Below, one piece after another: positions 37,580-46,396 of a DNA stretch of 64,000 nt. Where the stretch lies: NCBI GenBank assembly GCA_049514215.1, contig JBEKVI010000001.1, positions 124,001-188,000 of the forward strand. The letters are read 5' to 3'. The first letter of the stretch is position 1. Each line of letters begins with the position of its first letter. Under the pieces are notes generated by a model that did no database searches, was not told the origin of the DNA, and saw nothing but the letters and a program-made list of their open reading frames with translations. This DNA comes from BOG-994 sp049514215. Lineage in GTDB: Bacteria > Pseudomonadota > Gammaproteobacteria > Burkholderiales > Burkholderiaceae_D. The translations under genes were made by a program, and so were the position numbers.

Positions 37580-39841
37580 CTAGAGCCAGTTGCCGATGAG
37601 AACGAAGGGAGCCCAGTAGAAGGGATGCTCGGTGCCGGACTGGTGCAAGAGGCTCAGTTGAGCTGAACGCAGGGCTTGGGCCTTGGAATAGTGACCCGAT
37701 TCGAGGTCGGTGTAGAACTGCTCCATGATGGCGCGGGCCGCTTCGTCTTCGACGGGCCACAGGGTTCCAAGAACGCTTTTGGCCCGCGCTTTCATTGCGG
37801 CGCCCGAGATTCCGAGGGGAGAGCGCTCATTGCCTTCGGCCGTCTCGCAGGCCGAAAGGCTTAAGAGCTCGATGGGCGACTGGCGGTATTCGCGCGATTG
37901 GAGCAGGGACTGGAGATCGCCCAGGGTCAAAAGGTCGTCGTAGGTCAGGATGAAGCTCTCCTGGGCACTGCCTCCGAAGTAGCCGTGGGACGCGATGTGA
38001 ACGATTCGGTAGTCTCCGGAGCCAGCTTCGGCGTTGAATCGGGCGTCGGTGAAATCCGCGTTCAAAAGGCCGACGCCTTGCGTGGTTTGGGTGAGGGACT
38101 GCACTTCCTGCTGGACCCCGGGCAGGGCAAGGCCTTGTCGTTCAGCTTCCTGCTCGGCCGCGCGGTTGGGTGTAGTCGCGCGCGTGAACCGCAAGGCGCG
38201 GGTGGAAGGAGCGGTGCTGGCTACCGCGGCATTGGTCGGTGGTGAATCCGGGGATCCGATGTCGAGCGAGCGCAGCTTCGAGACCACGGGTCCGGGCAGA
38301 GACAGGCCGGCGATCAGTGCCGTCGGCTTTTGGGTCGAGGGCGGACTCGCGTTGGTCATCGATAAGCCAGTCACGGTCGCCACCGCAAAGCGTTCGATGA
38401 CGAACTGACGCCCGTCATAGAGCGAGCCGATCGGGATCAAGCGCAGTACACCGTCAGAGACCACCACCAATGTCTGGACATGCTCGGCCTCGAAGGTCGC
38501 ATCCAGCGGAGCGATGAGCCAGTCGTAGAGTTGCTTGGCCTGGGGGCGATAGTCGTTGCGATCGTTGCGAAGCGATTCGGCAAACGCGCGCACGGTCGAT
38601 GCGATCTGGGGCTCTCCAATTCGGACCGTGGCTCGCGTGATGCCGTCGGCCGTCTCGAGGAGGAGTTCGGTGCGGTCCGGCAAGAGAATAGGATAGAGAA
38701 AAGCGGTTCCCTGCGCCGGTACCACCGTCCCGGCCTGGAGAGCATCGACGGTGCAGCGATCGCCCAGGTAATCCTGCATCTCGGCTTGTTTGAGTAACTC
38801 CAGAACGTCTTTGACCGAGTGCAAGGCGGCATTCTGGGATTCCGAGGGGAGTTCAGCCGACTGCCTCAACAAAAGATCGACGAGTCCAAGGTAAACCGGC
38901 TCGAGGGTCGTGCCGAACGAAGACTGGCCGTTTTCGTATGCAATGGGGATATCCTGCCGGACCGCCTGGATCTGGTCGACGGCGCGGCGATAAGCCGCGA
39001 TGGCGAGATCGGTTCGCTTCTGCCGCGCGAGGATGCGGCCTTGGCGCCATTCGAGCGCGACAACGAGATCGGCGACTCGGCCAAGGGTCGCCTTTTTAGC
39101 CTGCTCAAGCCCGCCTTGGGACAAGGCAAGCGCCTCGGCATCGCGCCCCTGGCGTTCATAGAGCTGGGCGAGCGCATCGCGACTCTCGACTTGAAGCCGC
39201 ACGTCCGAGGCCCGATCGGCGAGCTTCCTGGAGGTCTCGATGGACTGATACGCTAGAGGCAACCCCGGATTACCCAACTGCGCGGCCTGGTCCCCCAGGT
39301 TGAGCCCATAGAAGGCGCGATCGTGGTCGTCAGGAAGGCGACCCAGCTGCGGTGCGAGTCGTTCGAGCAGCGCAAGTCGTGCGGGCGCCGGGCTGAGTCG
39401 GACCAGGTCAAGCTGTGCACTAAACCAAACCTTCGGCTCGCGGGATTGGGCACCTTCCTCGTAGAACCTGCGCGCCCCAGCCGGGTCATGCCGCACGGTG
39501 GCTAGATTGCCCAAATCGATGGCGACGGCAGCGCGCGCATCGCCCGCCAATGCCCCGTAGGCCACGCGCAAATGGGTCTCTGCATCCTCGTAGCGGTGCT
39601 CTTCAAATAGAGTGGCACCCAACTCGCCCTCGGCCCGACCACGCGTCGCGTCCGACTGCGCCAGATGGCTGGCCGCAGTCAGTGCATCGATGGCCAGATC
39701 AAGCTGACCATCGGCTCGCAATCCGCTCGCGCGCGCGATCAGTTGATTCGCTTCCGCGTCACCCGTTGCGGCCGCCGAAAAGCCTGAATGCGCCATCGCG
39801 AGGCAAAAAAAGAGCACAGCAATCCCACTGCGGTCACGCAT
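37580..39841 (-). CDS. Exported TPR-CHAT (caspase-like) protease
   Basis: A 753-residue protein. A clear signal peptide (residues 1-26) is followed by TPR-like helical repeats (about 30-330), then a linker region and a C-terminal CHAT domain (about 420-753). The caspase-type dyad is intact: His619 in VHIASHGYFGG and Cys665 in LSLSACETAEGN. LGTLWPVEDEAARAIMEQFY and HPFYWAPFVLIGNW are CHAT signatures. It is the first gene of the operon with TpsA (four bases between) and TpsB. CHAT proteases of defence systems are cytoplasmic; this one should be periplasmic or secreted. A role in processing TpsA is plausible but unproven. Confidence 0.9.
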   Translation of the reverse strand: MRDRSGIAVLFFCLAMAHSGFSAAATGDAEANQLIARASGLRADGQLDLAIDALTAASHLAQSDATRGRAEGELGATLFEEHRYEDAETHLRVAYGALAGDARAAVAIDLGNLATVRHDPAGARRFYEEGAQSREPKVWFSAQLDLVRLSPAPARLALLERLAPQLGRLPDDHDRAFYGLNLGDQAAQLGNPGLPLAYQSIETSRKLADRASDVRLQVESRDALAQLYERQGRDAEALALSQGGLEQAKKATLGRVADLVVALEWRQGRILARQKRTDLAIAAYRRAVDQIQAVRQDIPIAYENGQSSFGTTLEPVYLGLVDLLLRQSAELPSESQNAALHSVKDVLELLKQAEMQDYLGDRCTVDALQAGTVVPAQGTAFLYPILLPDRTELLLETADGITRATVRIGEPQIASTVRAFAESLRNDRNDYRPQAKQLYDWLIAPLDATFEAEHVQTLVVVSDGVLRLIPIGSLYDGRQFVIERFAVATVTGLSMTNASPPSTQKPTALIAGLSLPGPVVSKLRSLDIGSPDSPPTNAAVASTAPSTRALRFTRATTPNRAAEQEAERQGLALPGVQQEVQSLTQTTQGVGLLNADFTDARFNAEAGSGDYRIVHIASHGYFGGSAQESFILTYDDLLTLGDLQSLLQSREYRQSPIELLSLSACETAEGNERSPLGISGAAMKARAKSVLGTLWPVEDEAARAIMEQFYTDLESGHYSKAQALRSAQLSLLHQSGTEHPFYWAPFVLIGNWL

Positions 39842-40097
39842 GCGCTTCCTCTAATACAGCCCCGTCCGAAGAATGGTGCACGGCTGCTTTGGCGGTGCAT
39901 ACCTTAAGGACTGGAACCGGACGATCTCCCAATACCCCGTTTCGGGCATCTGCTTGCTGCGAACGCCGGCCCAGGGTGCTTAATGATTGGAGCAAAATTC
40001 GGCTGGACCCGCAATCAATATCTGAACCTCAATTGTCGAACTGTTGGGATTAGCGAGGCTTGGCCTTGGCCAAGGCCCAGCGCTGCCGAAGCACGAG
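39842..40097. other. Upstream region of the CHAT-TpsA-TpsB operon
   Basis: A 256-base gap between the CHAT gene start and the end of the VOC gene, both on the minus strand. It should contain the operon promoter and the VOC terminator. I see no convincing -35/-10 pair. A single CTTAAG occurs near 39903, but without a partner it is not a PmrA-type box. Confidence 0.35.
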
Positions 40098-40511
40098 CTA
40101 AGTTTCTGCGGGCACGACACTGGCGGGATTCCAGCCGCCATTGCGCAGTACAGTCTGATAGCCGTCCGGATCGGCAAATGTGGCACCCTGCAAGGACCAG
40201 TAGGGATTAGACGGCTCAACCGGTACAAAGCCTGCGGCCAGCATTTGGGCGCAGCTCGCCTGCCACAGCGCGAAGTCCTCGATGTAGAACACGATGAGGT
40301 CCTCCGGTGTTGGGGTGGGCGACACTGGCGCAAAAGACCGTTGCGTAAACTCAATGTGGTAGTTATCGCCCTGCCTGCCCAGGATCACACCTGAGAAGCC
40401 GGCGTGATCGGCAAAGCGCGCGAGGATCTCCAGCCCCAGGCCGTCACGATACATTTTCTCCGCCCGTTCAAGATTGCCTACGGGCCGGGCCAGCCGGCAA
40501 TGTGAAAACAT
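40098..40511 (-). CDS. VOC family protein (glyoxalase/bleomycin-resistance fold)
   Basis: A 137-residue protein of the vicinal oxygen chelate fold: ARPVGNLERAEKMYRDGLGLEILARF at the start and FADPDGYQTVLRNGGW at the end form the two half-modules, and DNYHIEFTQ holds a typical metal-binding position. The closest type is the YycE-like small VOC proteins. Function and substrate are unknown; resistance and isomerase roles both occur in the superfamily. Confidence 0.82.
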   Translation of the reverse strand: MFSHCRLARPVGNLERAEKMYRDGLGLEILARFADHAGFSGVILGRQGDNYHIEFTQRSFAPVSPTPTPEDLIVFYIEDFALWQASCAQMLAAGFVPVEPSNPYWSLQGATFADPDGYQTVLRNGGWNPASVVPAET

Positions 40512-40697
40512 CCGTTCCTCCGATGGAAGCCGGCATCGCCGCCGGTGTCCGGGCGCGGCATTCCCGACAAGCCCAAAGTGGGAGAAAATTGATGGTGCCA
40601 GCAGTGGGGCCTAGGCGCCACCCCCAGGAGCAACCGGTCTGCGCTTTCGTGGTGTAGGCTCGCGCTCGTCGCCTTCGGGAGCCAGGAAGGAAGCTAG

Positions 40698-41498
40698 ATG
40701 ATTGATCTAAAGCGCTACTTTGATCGGGTCGGATACGCGGGCGAAAAGAACACCACGGTTCAGACGCTCGTAGCGCTCCACGAGGCGCATGCGGGCGCCA
40801 TTCCCTTTGAGAACATCGATGTGCTCAGGGGGCTGCCGGTCTCGGTGCGGCTGTCGGACGTCGAGGCCAAGCTGGTGGGCGCGGAGCGGGGGGGATACTG
40901 CTTCGAACAAGCCACCCTGTTTCGCGCCGTTTTGGAGGCACTGGGCTTTCGCGCCCGGATCCAGTTGGCACGCGTGCGCTGGGCCGATGGACGAAAATTG
41001 CCGCGTTCGCACATGGTCCTTTGCGTCGAGACCGACGAGGGTCCGTATCTCGCTGACGTCGGATTCGGCGGCCGCGGGCTTTTGCACCCGATCCCCTTCG
41101 CTGTACAAAACGAGCACTCGTCTGCTGACGGCTGTCGGTATCGCCTCGCGATCGAAGAGGCTGGAGACTGGGTGCTCGAGGGCGATATCGGGCGCGGCTT
41201 CGAGCCGCACTACGGCATCGCCCGGTCGGAGGCGACCCCGGAGGATATCGAGATGGCGAACTTTTACGTGTCGACTTCTCCGCAATCCATTTTCAGAAGC
41301 ACGCTTGTGGTCCAGCGGTTAAGACGCCAGCGGCGCGCGCTCCTGGTCAACCGCAGTCTGAGCATTCGGGCCAACGGGCAGACGACGCTATCGGAACTGT
41401 CGAGCGACGGCGAGCTTCGAGAGGTCCTCGCGGACGAGTTCGGACTGCGTCTTGATCCGGGGATCGCGTTGTCACTGCCCTCGTCTGCTGGGGCCTAG
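40698..41498 (+). CDS. Arylamine N-acetyltransferase (NAT)
   Basis: A 266-residue NAT of usual length. The catalytic triad is present: Cys68 in RGGYCFEQATLF, His105 in LPRSHMVLCVE and Asp120 in YLADVGFGGRG. IPFENIDVLRGLPV near residue 38 is another family mark. It transfers acetyl groups from acetyl-CoA to aromatic amines and hydrazines. It stands alone with its own upstream spacer of 186 bases. Confidence 0.93.
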   Translation: MIDLKRYFDRVGYAGEKNTTVQTLVALHEAHAGAIPFENIDVLRGLPVSVRLSDVEAKLVGAERGGYCFEQATLFRAVLEALGFRARIQLARVRWADGRKLPRSHMVLCVETDEGPYLADVGFGGRGLLHPIPFAVQNEHSSADGCRYRLAIEEAGDWVLEGDIGRGFEPHYGIARSEATPEDIEMANFYVSTSPQSIFRSTLVVQRLRRQRRALLVNRSLSIRANGQTTLSELSSDGELREVLADEFGLRLDPGIALSLPSSAGA

Positions 41499-41643
41499 CG
41501 TGCGGCTTCGCAAGGGCGATTGGGCGCGCGCAGCAGTGACGCTGGCCCACCCAGTCCGGCCGGTCGTTGCCCGCGTGCCATAATCGCACCGCACCCCGTG
41601 ATCGTCGAGTTTGTTTAGTGGGGCAGTTGCGAAAGGCAAATCA

Positions 41644-42468
41644 ATGGCAGGTCAACCTGAAATCACGAACATGGCGCTCTTTTGCGACTTTGAGAATATC
41701 GCATTGGGGGTGCGCGATGCCAAGTATGCGCAGTTCGACATCAATCGCGTCTTGGAGCGCCTGCTCGTGAAGGGAAGCATTGTCGTCAAGAAGGCGTACT
41801 GCGACTGGGAGCGCTACAAGGAATTCAAGTCCACCATGCACGAGGCGGCGTTCGAACTGATCGAGATTCCTCACGTGCGGCAGTCAGGAAAGAACTCCGC
41901 AGACATTCGCATGGTCGTCGACGCGCTCGATTTATGCTACACCAAACTGCATGTCGACACGTTCGTGATCATTAGCGGTGATTCGGATTTCTCCCCGCTC
42001 GTCTCAAAGCTGCGCGAGAACAACCGCTTTGTGATCGGCGTGGGCGTGAAGAATTCGACATCCGATCTGCTTAGCGGTAATTGCGACGAATTCATCTATT
42101 ACGATGACCTCGTGCGTGCCCAGGAGACCAAGCGGAAGCAGGCCTCCAAGAAGGCGACGAGCAAGACGGCGGTAAGCGCAGACAAGCCGGCCTCCGCGAA
42201 GACGGAGGACGAGCGCCGCCAGGATGCGATTGATTTCCTGGTGGAGACGGTCGAAGCACTGATCGGCGAACGTGGATCAGACGAGAAGATCTGGGGATCC
42301 ATGATCAAGCAGACGATGAAGCGGCGTCGGCCTGGCTTCAATGAGTCCTACTACGGATTTAGGACGTTCAAGGACCTCATGGAAGAGGCCCAGGTCCGCG
42401 GCGTCTTGTCGATGCAGCCCGATGAAAAAACGGGACAATACATGGTAAAGCTGGCTGCGCCGAACTAG
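41644..42468 (+). CDS. NYN (LabA/PIN-like) nuclease with C-terminal LOTUS/OST-HTH domain
   Basis: About 274 residues from ATG 41644, with AAAGG upstream. The NYN domain (about 10-155) has the acidic residues of the PIN-like active site: ALFCDFENIALGV, KNSADIRMVVDALDL and FVIISGDSDFSPLV. A Lys/Ala-rich linker (about 160-190) leads to a LOTUS domain (about 195-270) with AIDFLVETVEALI and PGFNESYYGFRTFKDLME. LOTUS domains bind RNA, notably G-quadruplex RNA, so RNA cleavage or silencing is likely. The target is unknown. Confidence 0.88.
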   Translation: MAGQPEITNMALFCDFENIALGVRDAKYAQFDINRVLERLLVKGSIVVKKAYCDWERYKEFKSTMHEAAFELIEIPHVRQSGKNSADIRMVVDALDLCYTKLHVDTFVIISGDSDFSPLVSKLRENNRFVIGVGVKNSTSDLLSGNCDEFIYYDDLVRAQETKRKQASKKATSKTAVSADKPASAKTEDERRQDAIDFLVETVEALIGERGSDEKIWGSMIKQTMKRRRPGFNESYYGFRTFKDLMEEAQVRGVLSMQPDEKTGQYMVKLAAPN

Positions 42469-42563
42469 GGACGCGGGAGGCAGCGAACGCCACCGGCAAC
42501 GTACAAGCTGGCGACAGACCCGCTCGTCGGATTTCACAGGCCATTTCACCGGGGAGAACCACA

Positions 42564-43097
42564 ATGACGACGGAACGTCGCGGGAACAACGAACGCCGCA
42601 GCGTGGGCGAGCGCCGCAACGACACGCAAAGGCGCGATGTCCAGGAAAGGCGCGCGGGGTCAAAGGCGGCCCCGCGGCAGCCCAAAAAATCAAGCCTTGC
42701 TCCACCCGCCTTCGAGGCCATTCATCCCAAAGGGGTTTTTGACCTGTCCGCGTTCGCCCCTCTGTCTGCCGCCGTGAAAACCGGGAACCTGGTCTTCGTA
42801 TCCGGCGTGCCGGCCTATGATGCCAAAGGAGGTCTCGCCGTGGGCGACTTCGCGGCCCAAATGACCCAGGTCTTGTCCAATGTCTCGGCCATTCTCGCGG
42901 CCGCCGGTTGCGACTGGTCCCATGTCGTCAAGGCGAATGTATTGCTGACCCGCCGCGAGGATTTCGCGCAGATGAACCGGCTCTACGCCGCACATTTTCC
43001 TGCGGGCCACTATCCGGCAAGAACCACCGCCATCGTCTACTCTCTTCCGCATCCCGATTTCCTCATCGAGATTGAATGCGTTGCTTCCCTGAATTAG
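42564..43097 (+). CDS. RidA/YjgF family protein with Arg/Glu-rich N-terminal extension
   Basis: A 177-residue protein. Residues about 50-177 form the RidA fold: GNLVFVSGVPAYDAKGG, AQMTQVLSNVSAILAAAGCDWSHVVKANVLL and YPARTTAIVYSLPHPDFLIEIECVA. The conserved Arg that binds the imine substrate carboxylate fits PARTTAIV. The first 45 residues are highly charged with recurring ERR triplets and are absent in ordinary RidA proteins of about 130 residues. RidA deaminates reactive enamines and imines; this divergent member may do something else. The ATG has GGGGAGAA just before it. Confidence 0.85.
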   Translation: MTTERRGNNERRSVGERRNDTQRRDVQERRAGSKAAPRQPKKSSLAPPAFEAIHPKGVFDLSAFAPLSAAVKTGNLVFVSGVPAYDAKGGLAVGDFAAQMTQVLSNVSAILAAAGCDWSHVVKANVLLTRREDFAQMNRLYAAHFPAGHYPARTTAIVYSLPHPDFLIEIECVASLN

Positions 43098-43193
43098 GCC
43101 TGTGCTGCCGCGGCCGCGCGCGCGGCGCAAAGACGGCGGGACCCCCTCGATACCGCGAAACCAGCGACCTGTCCTAGAGGCTAGCCGTCTTTC

Positions 43194-44111
43194 GTGTCCC
43201 GCGTTCTCATTCCCATTCCTGCATACGACTTTGATCCGACCGAAGTCGCCGTCTCGTGGATGCGACTCGTTGACGCGCGTCATGAGGTCATTTTTGCCAC
43301 ACCGGATGGAACCGCGGCACAGGGCGATCCTCTCATGCTGACCGGAGAGGGCCTCGACCTCTGGGGCCGGGTTCCAGGCCTGCGGCGCGCGAAGGTGCTG
43401 GGCCTTTTCTTGCGGGCCAATTCCCAGGCTCGCAAGGCATACGCAGCCCTCCGGGGCAGCCCTGAGTTTTTGGCGCCGAGGAACTACGCGGAACTCGAAG
43501 TGGGCGCGTACGACGCGCTCCTTCTGCCGGGCGGCCATCGGGCGCACGGCATGCGGCCCTACCTCGAGGACGTCACGCTGCGATCGTTTGTGGCCGATTT
43601 CGTCGACGCCGAGAAGCCTTTTGCTGCGATCTGCCACGGAGCGGTCTTGGCCGCGCGATCCGTCTCCAAGAAGACAGGTCGATCGATTCTTTACGGCCGC
43701 AAGACAACGGGGCTCACATGGTCACTCGAGCGCAGCGCCTGGAACCTGATGAAGCATCTGGGACGGGTCTGGGATGCAAATTATTACCGCACTTATCTTG
43801 AATCGGTCGAGCAGGCGCCGGGCTACTGCAGCGTGCAGGCTGAAGTCGAGCGCGCCTTGCGCGCGCCATCGGACTTTCTGGACGTTCCCGCAGGCAGCGC
43901 CCATTTCTTTCGGAAAACGAGTGGTCTGTTTCGCGATTCACCGGGGGATAGTCGTGCCGCGTTCGTCGTGCGCGACGGTGACTATGTCTCCGCCCGCTGG
44001 CCAGGTGATGTCAACCTGTTTGCAAAGACGTTTTGCGAAGTGCTCGCAGAGCGCGGACGCGACCCAGGCGCGAAGGGCACATTGTCGGCAGGCTCGTCAG
44101 CGCCGGCATGA
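43194..44111 (+). CDS. DJ-1/PfpI-like protein (type 1 glutamine amidotransferase fold)
   Basis: A 305-residue protein from GTG 43194. VLIPIPAYDFDPTEVAVSWMRL at the start, YDALLLPGGHRAHGMRPY in the middle and FAAICHGAVLAARSV with the nucleophilic Cys match the DJ-1/PfpI group. About 90 residues after the usual domain end (from LERSAWNLMKHLG) are a C-terminal extension with a YYRTYLE segment. Relatives serve as glyoxalases, chaperones or proteases; the role here is not known. It converges on xthA with ten bases between. Confidence 0.8.
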   Translation: MSRVLIPIPAYDFDPTEVAVSWMRLVDARHEVIFATPDGTAAQGDPLMLTGEGLDLWGRVPGLRRAKVLGLFLRANSQARKAYAALRGSPEFLAPRNYAELEVGAYDALLLPGGHRAHGMRPYLEDVTLRSFVADFVDAEKPFAAICHGAVLAARSVSKKTGRSILYGRKTTGLTWSLERSAWNLMKHLGRVWDANYYRTYLESVEQAPGYCSVQAEVERALRAPSDFLDVPAGSAHFFRKTSGLFRDSPGDSRAAFVVRDGDYVSARWPGDVNLFAKTFCEVLAERGRDPGAKGTLSAGSSAPA

Positions 44112-44121
44112 CGTCCCGGGG

Positions 44122-44955
44122 CTAGAGCGACCAGTCGTAGTCGATCGTCAGGGGAGCGTGGTCGCTAAAGCGCTGATCCTTGTAAATCGAGGTCGCCACG
44201 GCCTTTTCGGCGATACCCGGTGTGGCGATCTGATAGTCGATACGCCAGCCCACGTTATTGGTCCAAGCCTGACCACGACTGCTCCACCAGGTGTACTGAT
44301 CGGGTCTAGGGTCGAGCCTACGGAACACGTCGACAAAGCCGAGCTCATCGAAGACGGCCGAAAGCCATGCGCGCTCTTCAGGCAGGAAGCCGGAGTTCTT
44401 CTGATTGCTCCTCCAGTTCTTCAGATCGATTTCCTTGTGGGCGATGTTCCAATCGCCACAGAGAATGAATTCGCGCTTGGTCTCGAGGCTTTCCTTTTTC
44501 AGTGCCTTCAGATGGGGAAGGAATTCATGCAAGAAGCGAAACTTTGCCGCCTGCCTTTCGGGTGAACTGGATCCTGAAGGGAGGTAGACGCTGATGACGG
44601 AAAGCTGACTGCGGCTCCGATCAAAATCGGCGCGTACGTAGCGTCCTTCCAGGTCAAACTCTTTCGAGCCGAATCCGAGCGCCATCGCCTTGGGTCGCTT
44701 GACCGCATACAGGGCCGCTCCGCTGTAGCCCTTCTTTTCGGCGTAGTGAAAACCACCGTGGTGCGTTGCGCTTTGGAGCAGAATCTCGTCCATGTCTGCC
44801 TGCTGGGCCTTGAGCTCCTGGACACAGAGGACATCGGGGGCGAGGATCTTAAGCCAGTCGAAGACGCCCTTTTTGGCCGCCGATCGGATTCCGTTAAGAT
44901 TTAGCGTTGTCACTCTCAGGCGCTTTTGGGCCGGCACGGTGGGAGGTTTGCGCAT
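44122..44955 (-). CDS. xthA: Exodeoxyribonuclease III / AP endonuclease
   Basis: A 277-residue enzyme of the exonuclease III family. The expected motifs are present in order: TLNLNGIRSA, LCVQELKAQ (metal-binding Glu), ILCGDWNIAH, and SDHAPLTIDYDW (catalytic Asp-His) at the C-terminus. It cuts at abasic sites and removes 3' blocks in base-excision repair. It diverges from pyrE, with about 100 bases between starts. Confidence 0.94.
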   Translation of the reverse strand: MRKPPTVPAQKRLRVTTLNLNGIRSAAKKGVFDWLKILAPDVLCVQELKAQQADMDEILLQSATHHGGFHYAEKKGYSGAALYAVKRPKAMALGFGSKEFDLEGRYVRADFDRSRSQLSVISVYLPSGSSSPERQAAKFRFLHEFLPHLKALKKESLETKREFILCGDWNIAHKEIDLKNWRSNQKNSGFLPEERAWLSAVFDELGFVDVFRRLDPRPDQYTWWSSRGQAWTNNVGWRIDYQIATPGIAEKAVATSIYKDQRFSDHAPLTIDYDWSL

Positions 44956-45056
44956 AGGAACGAAGTTTGCGTTAGGTCGTGCGAAACCCTCTTGGGGGGC
45001 GCGCCGTGGACAAAAATCGGGCGTTGAGGGGGTATTTTGACCAAAAGAGGCGTATT

Positions 45057-45749
45057 TTGAGCAATTTGCGTCAGGACTTCATTGAGTTCGCCGTGCGGTC
45101 TGGGGTTCTGATGTTCGGAGAATTCGTCACCAAGGCGGGTCGTCAATCCCCCTATTTTTTTAACGCAGGGCTCTTTCATCACGGCGGGACACTGGCCAAG
45201 CTGTCGGGATTCTATGCGAAAACCCTGCTCGCGGCCGAGCGGGACCATGGATTAAAATTCGACCTGCTGTTTGGCCCGGCCTATAAGGGAATCACCCTGG
45301 CGTCGGCTACGGCAATCGCGCTGGCCCAGGTCGACATTCTTCACGGCGGCCGCGACATCCCCTTCGCTTTTAATCGGAAGGAAGCCAAGGACCACGGCGA
45401 GAAGGGCATAATAATCGGGGCAAAGCTTGCGGGCAACGTTGTCATCGTCGATGACGTGGTCTCGGCGGGGACTTCGGTACGGGAGTCGGTACAGATCATC
45501 CGGCAAGCGGGAGCGAATCCGGCCGCGGTACTCATAGCGTTGGACCGGCAGGAGCGCGGAGGCGATGCCGTCAACGTTTCGGCCATGTCGGCAGTTCAGG
45601 AAGTGGAGCGGGACTATGGAATCCCGGTAGTATCCATCGCGAATCTCGATGACATCATGAGCTATCTCGAACTCGCCGCGACACCTGAACTGGCGTCTTA
45701 CCAGACCGCAGTTGCACAATACCGTGCGCGCTACGGGGTGGCAGGATGA
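45057..45749 (+). CDS. pyrE: Orotate phosphoribosyltransferase PyrE
   Basis: About 230 residues from TTG 45057, chosen because AGAGG lies six bases upstream and the family N-terminus (RQDFIEFAVRSGVLMFGEF) begins right after. Starts at GTG 45006 or 44979 give 17-26 extra residues of no clear fold. The PRPP-binding motif is VVIVDDVVSAGTSVRES; FGPAYKGITLA and FAFNRKEAKDHGEKG form the loop over the active site. It makes orotidine monophosphate in pyrimidine synthesis. Its stop overlaps the ATG of the DUF4124 gene. Confidence 0.93.
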   Translation: MSNLRQDFIEFAVRSGVLMFGEFVTKAGRQSPYFFNAGLFHHGGTLAKLSGFYAKTLLAAERDHGLKFDLLFGPAYKGITLASATAIALAQVDILHGGRDIPFAFNRKEAKDHGEKGIIIGAKLAGNVVIVDDVVSAGTSVRESVQIIRQAGANPAAVLIALDRQERGGDAVNVSAMSAVQEVERDYGIPVVSIANLDDIMSYLELAATPELASYQTAVAQYRARYGVAG

Positions 45750-46372
45750 TGCGGGCCGCCCTCCACACAGCCGCCTGCGTGGCCGTATTGGCCCTTGGGG
45801 GCGCCGCCTTTGGTCAGGCTCATATCTATTCTTGCAAGGACGCGAGCGGGCACACGATCACCTCGGATAGGCCGATTCCCGAGTGTGCTGATCGGACGAT
45901 GGAAGAACGCAGCAAGGGCGGCACCGTGTTACGCGAGATTACCCCCCCTCTGACGCCCGCCCAACAGCGTCAGCTCGAAGCAGACGAGAAGAAAAAGCAC
46001 GAGCTTGCTGAAGCCGAGCGCGAGCAGCAACGCCGCGATCAGGCGTTGTTGACCAACTATTCCAGCGAGAAGGACATCGATAGCGCGCGCGCTCGCGCGC
46101 TCGAGGACTATCAGGACGCGATCGCGAAGGCCCAGGAGCGATTAAAGCTGCTCTACGAGGACCGTACCGCCAATCAGAAGGAGGCGGCAAACTACAAGGG
46201 ACAGACCGTGCCTTACAGCGTCCAAGGCAAAATCGATTTGACCGAGGCGCAGATCAATTCGGAGAATCAGACGATCGCGGATCGGAAGGTGGATATCGAA
46301 CGGATCAACCACCGATTTGACGCGGATCTCGAGCGCTTTCGCGTCCTCACCAAGGGAACGGCGAAAAACTAA
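45746..46372 (+). CDS. DUF4124 domain-containing exported protein
   Basis: A 208-residue protein with a signal peptide (about residues 1-24, ending AAFGQA), then a DUF4124 module with the typical HIYSCKDASGHTITSDRPIPEC. The remainder is charged coiled coil (about 75-130: QLEADEKKKHELAEAEREQQ) and helix. It is translationally coupled to pyrE. This pair and the convergent gatB are an arrangement I recall from Burkholderiales. Function unknown; a periplasmic location is inferred. Confidence 0.85.
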   Translation: MMRAALHTAACVAVLALGGAAFGQAHIYSCKDASGHTITSDRPIPECADRTMEERSKGGTVLREITPPLTPAQQRQLEADEKKKHELAEAEREQQRRDQALLTNYSSEKDIDSARARALEDYQDAIAKAQERLKLLYEDRTANQKEAANYKGQTVPYSVQGKIDLTEAQINSENQTIADRKVDIERINHRFDADLERFRVLTKGTAKN

Positions 46373-46396
46373 AGGTCGGCAGCGGGCTCGCCCCGA

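Noticed and set aside
39895..39915. CTTAAG at about 39903 as a PmrA-type box for the CHAT operon
   Set aside because: Only one half-site is present, with no CTTAAG at the required five-base spacing.
44979..45056. Upstream extension of pyrE to GTG 44979 or 45006
   Set aside because: The added residues do not resemble any PyrE N-terminus, whereas TTG 45057 has a good ribosome binding site and begins at the conserved N-terminal helix.
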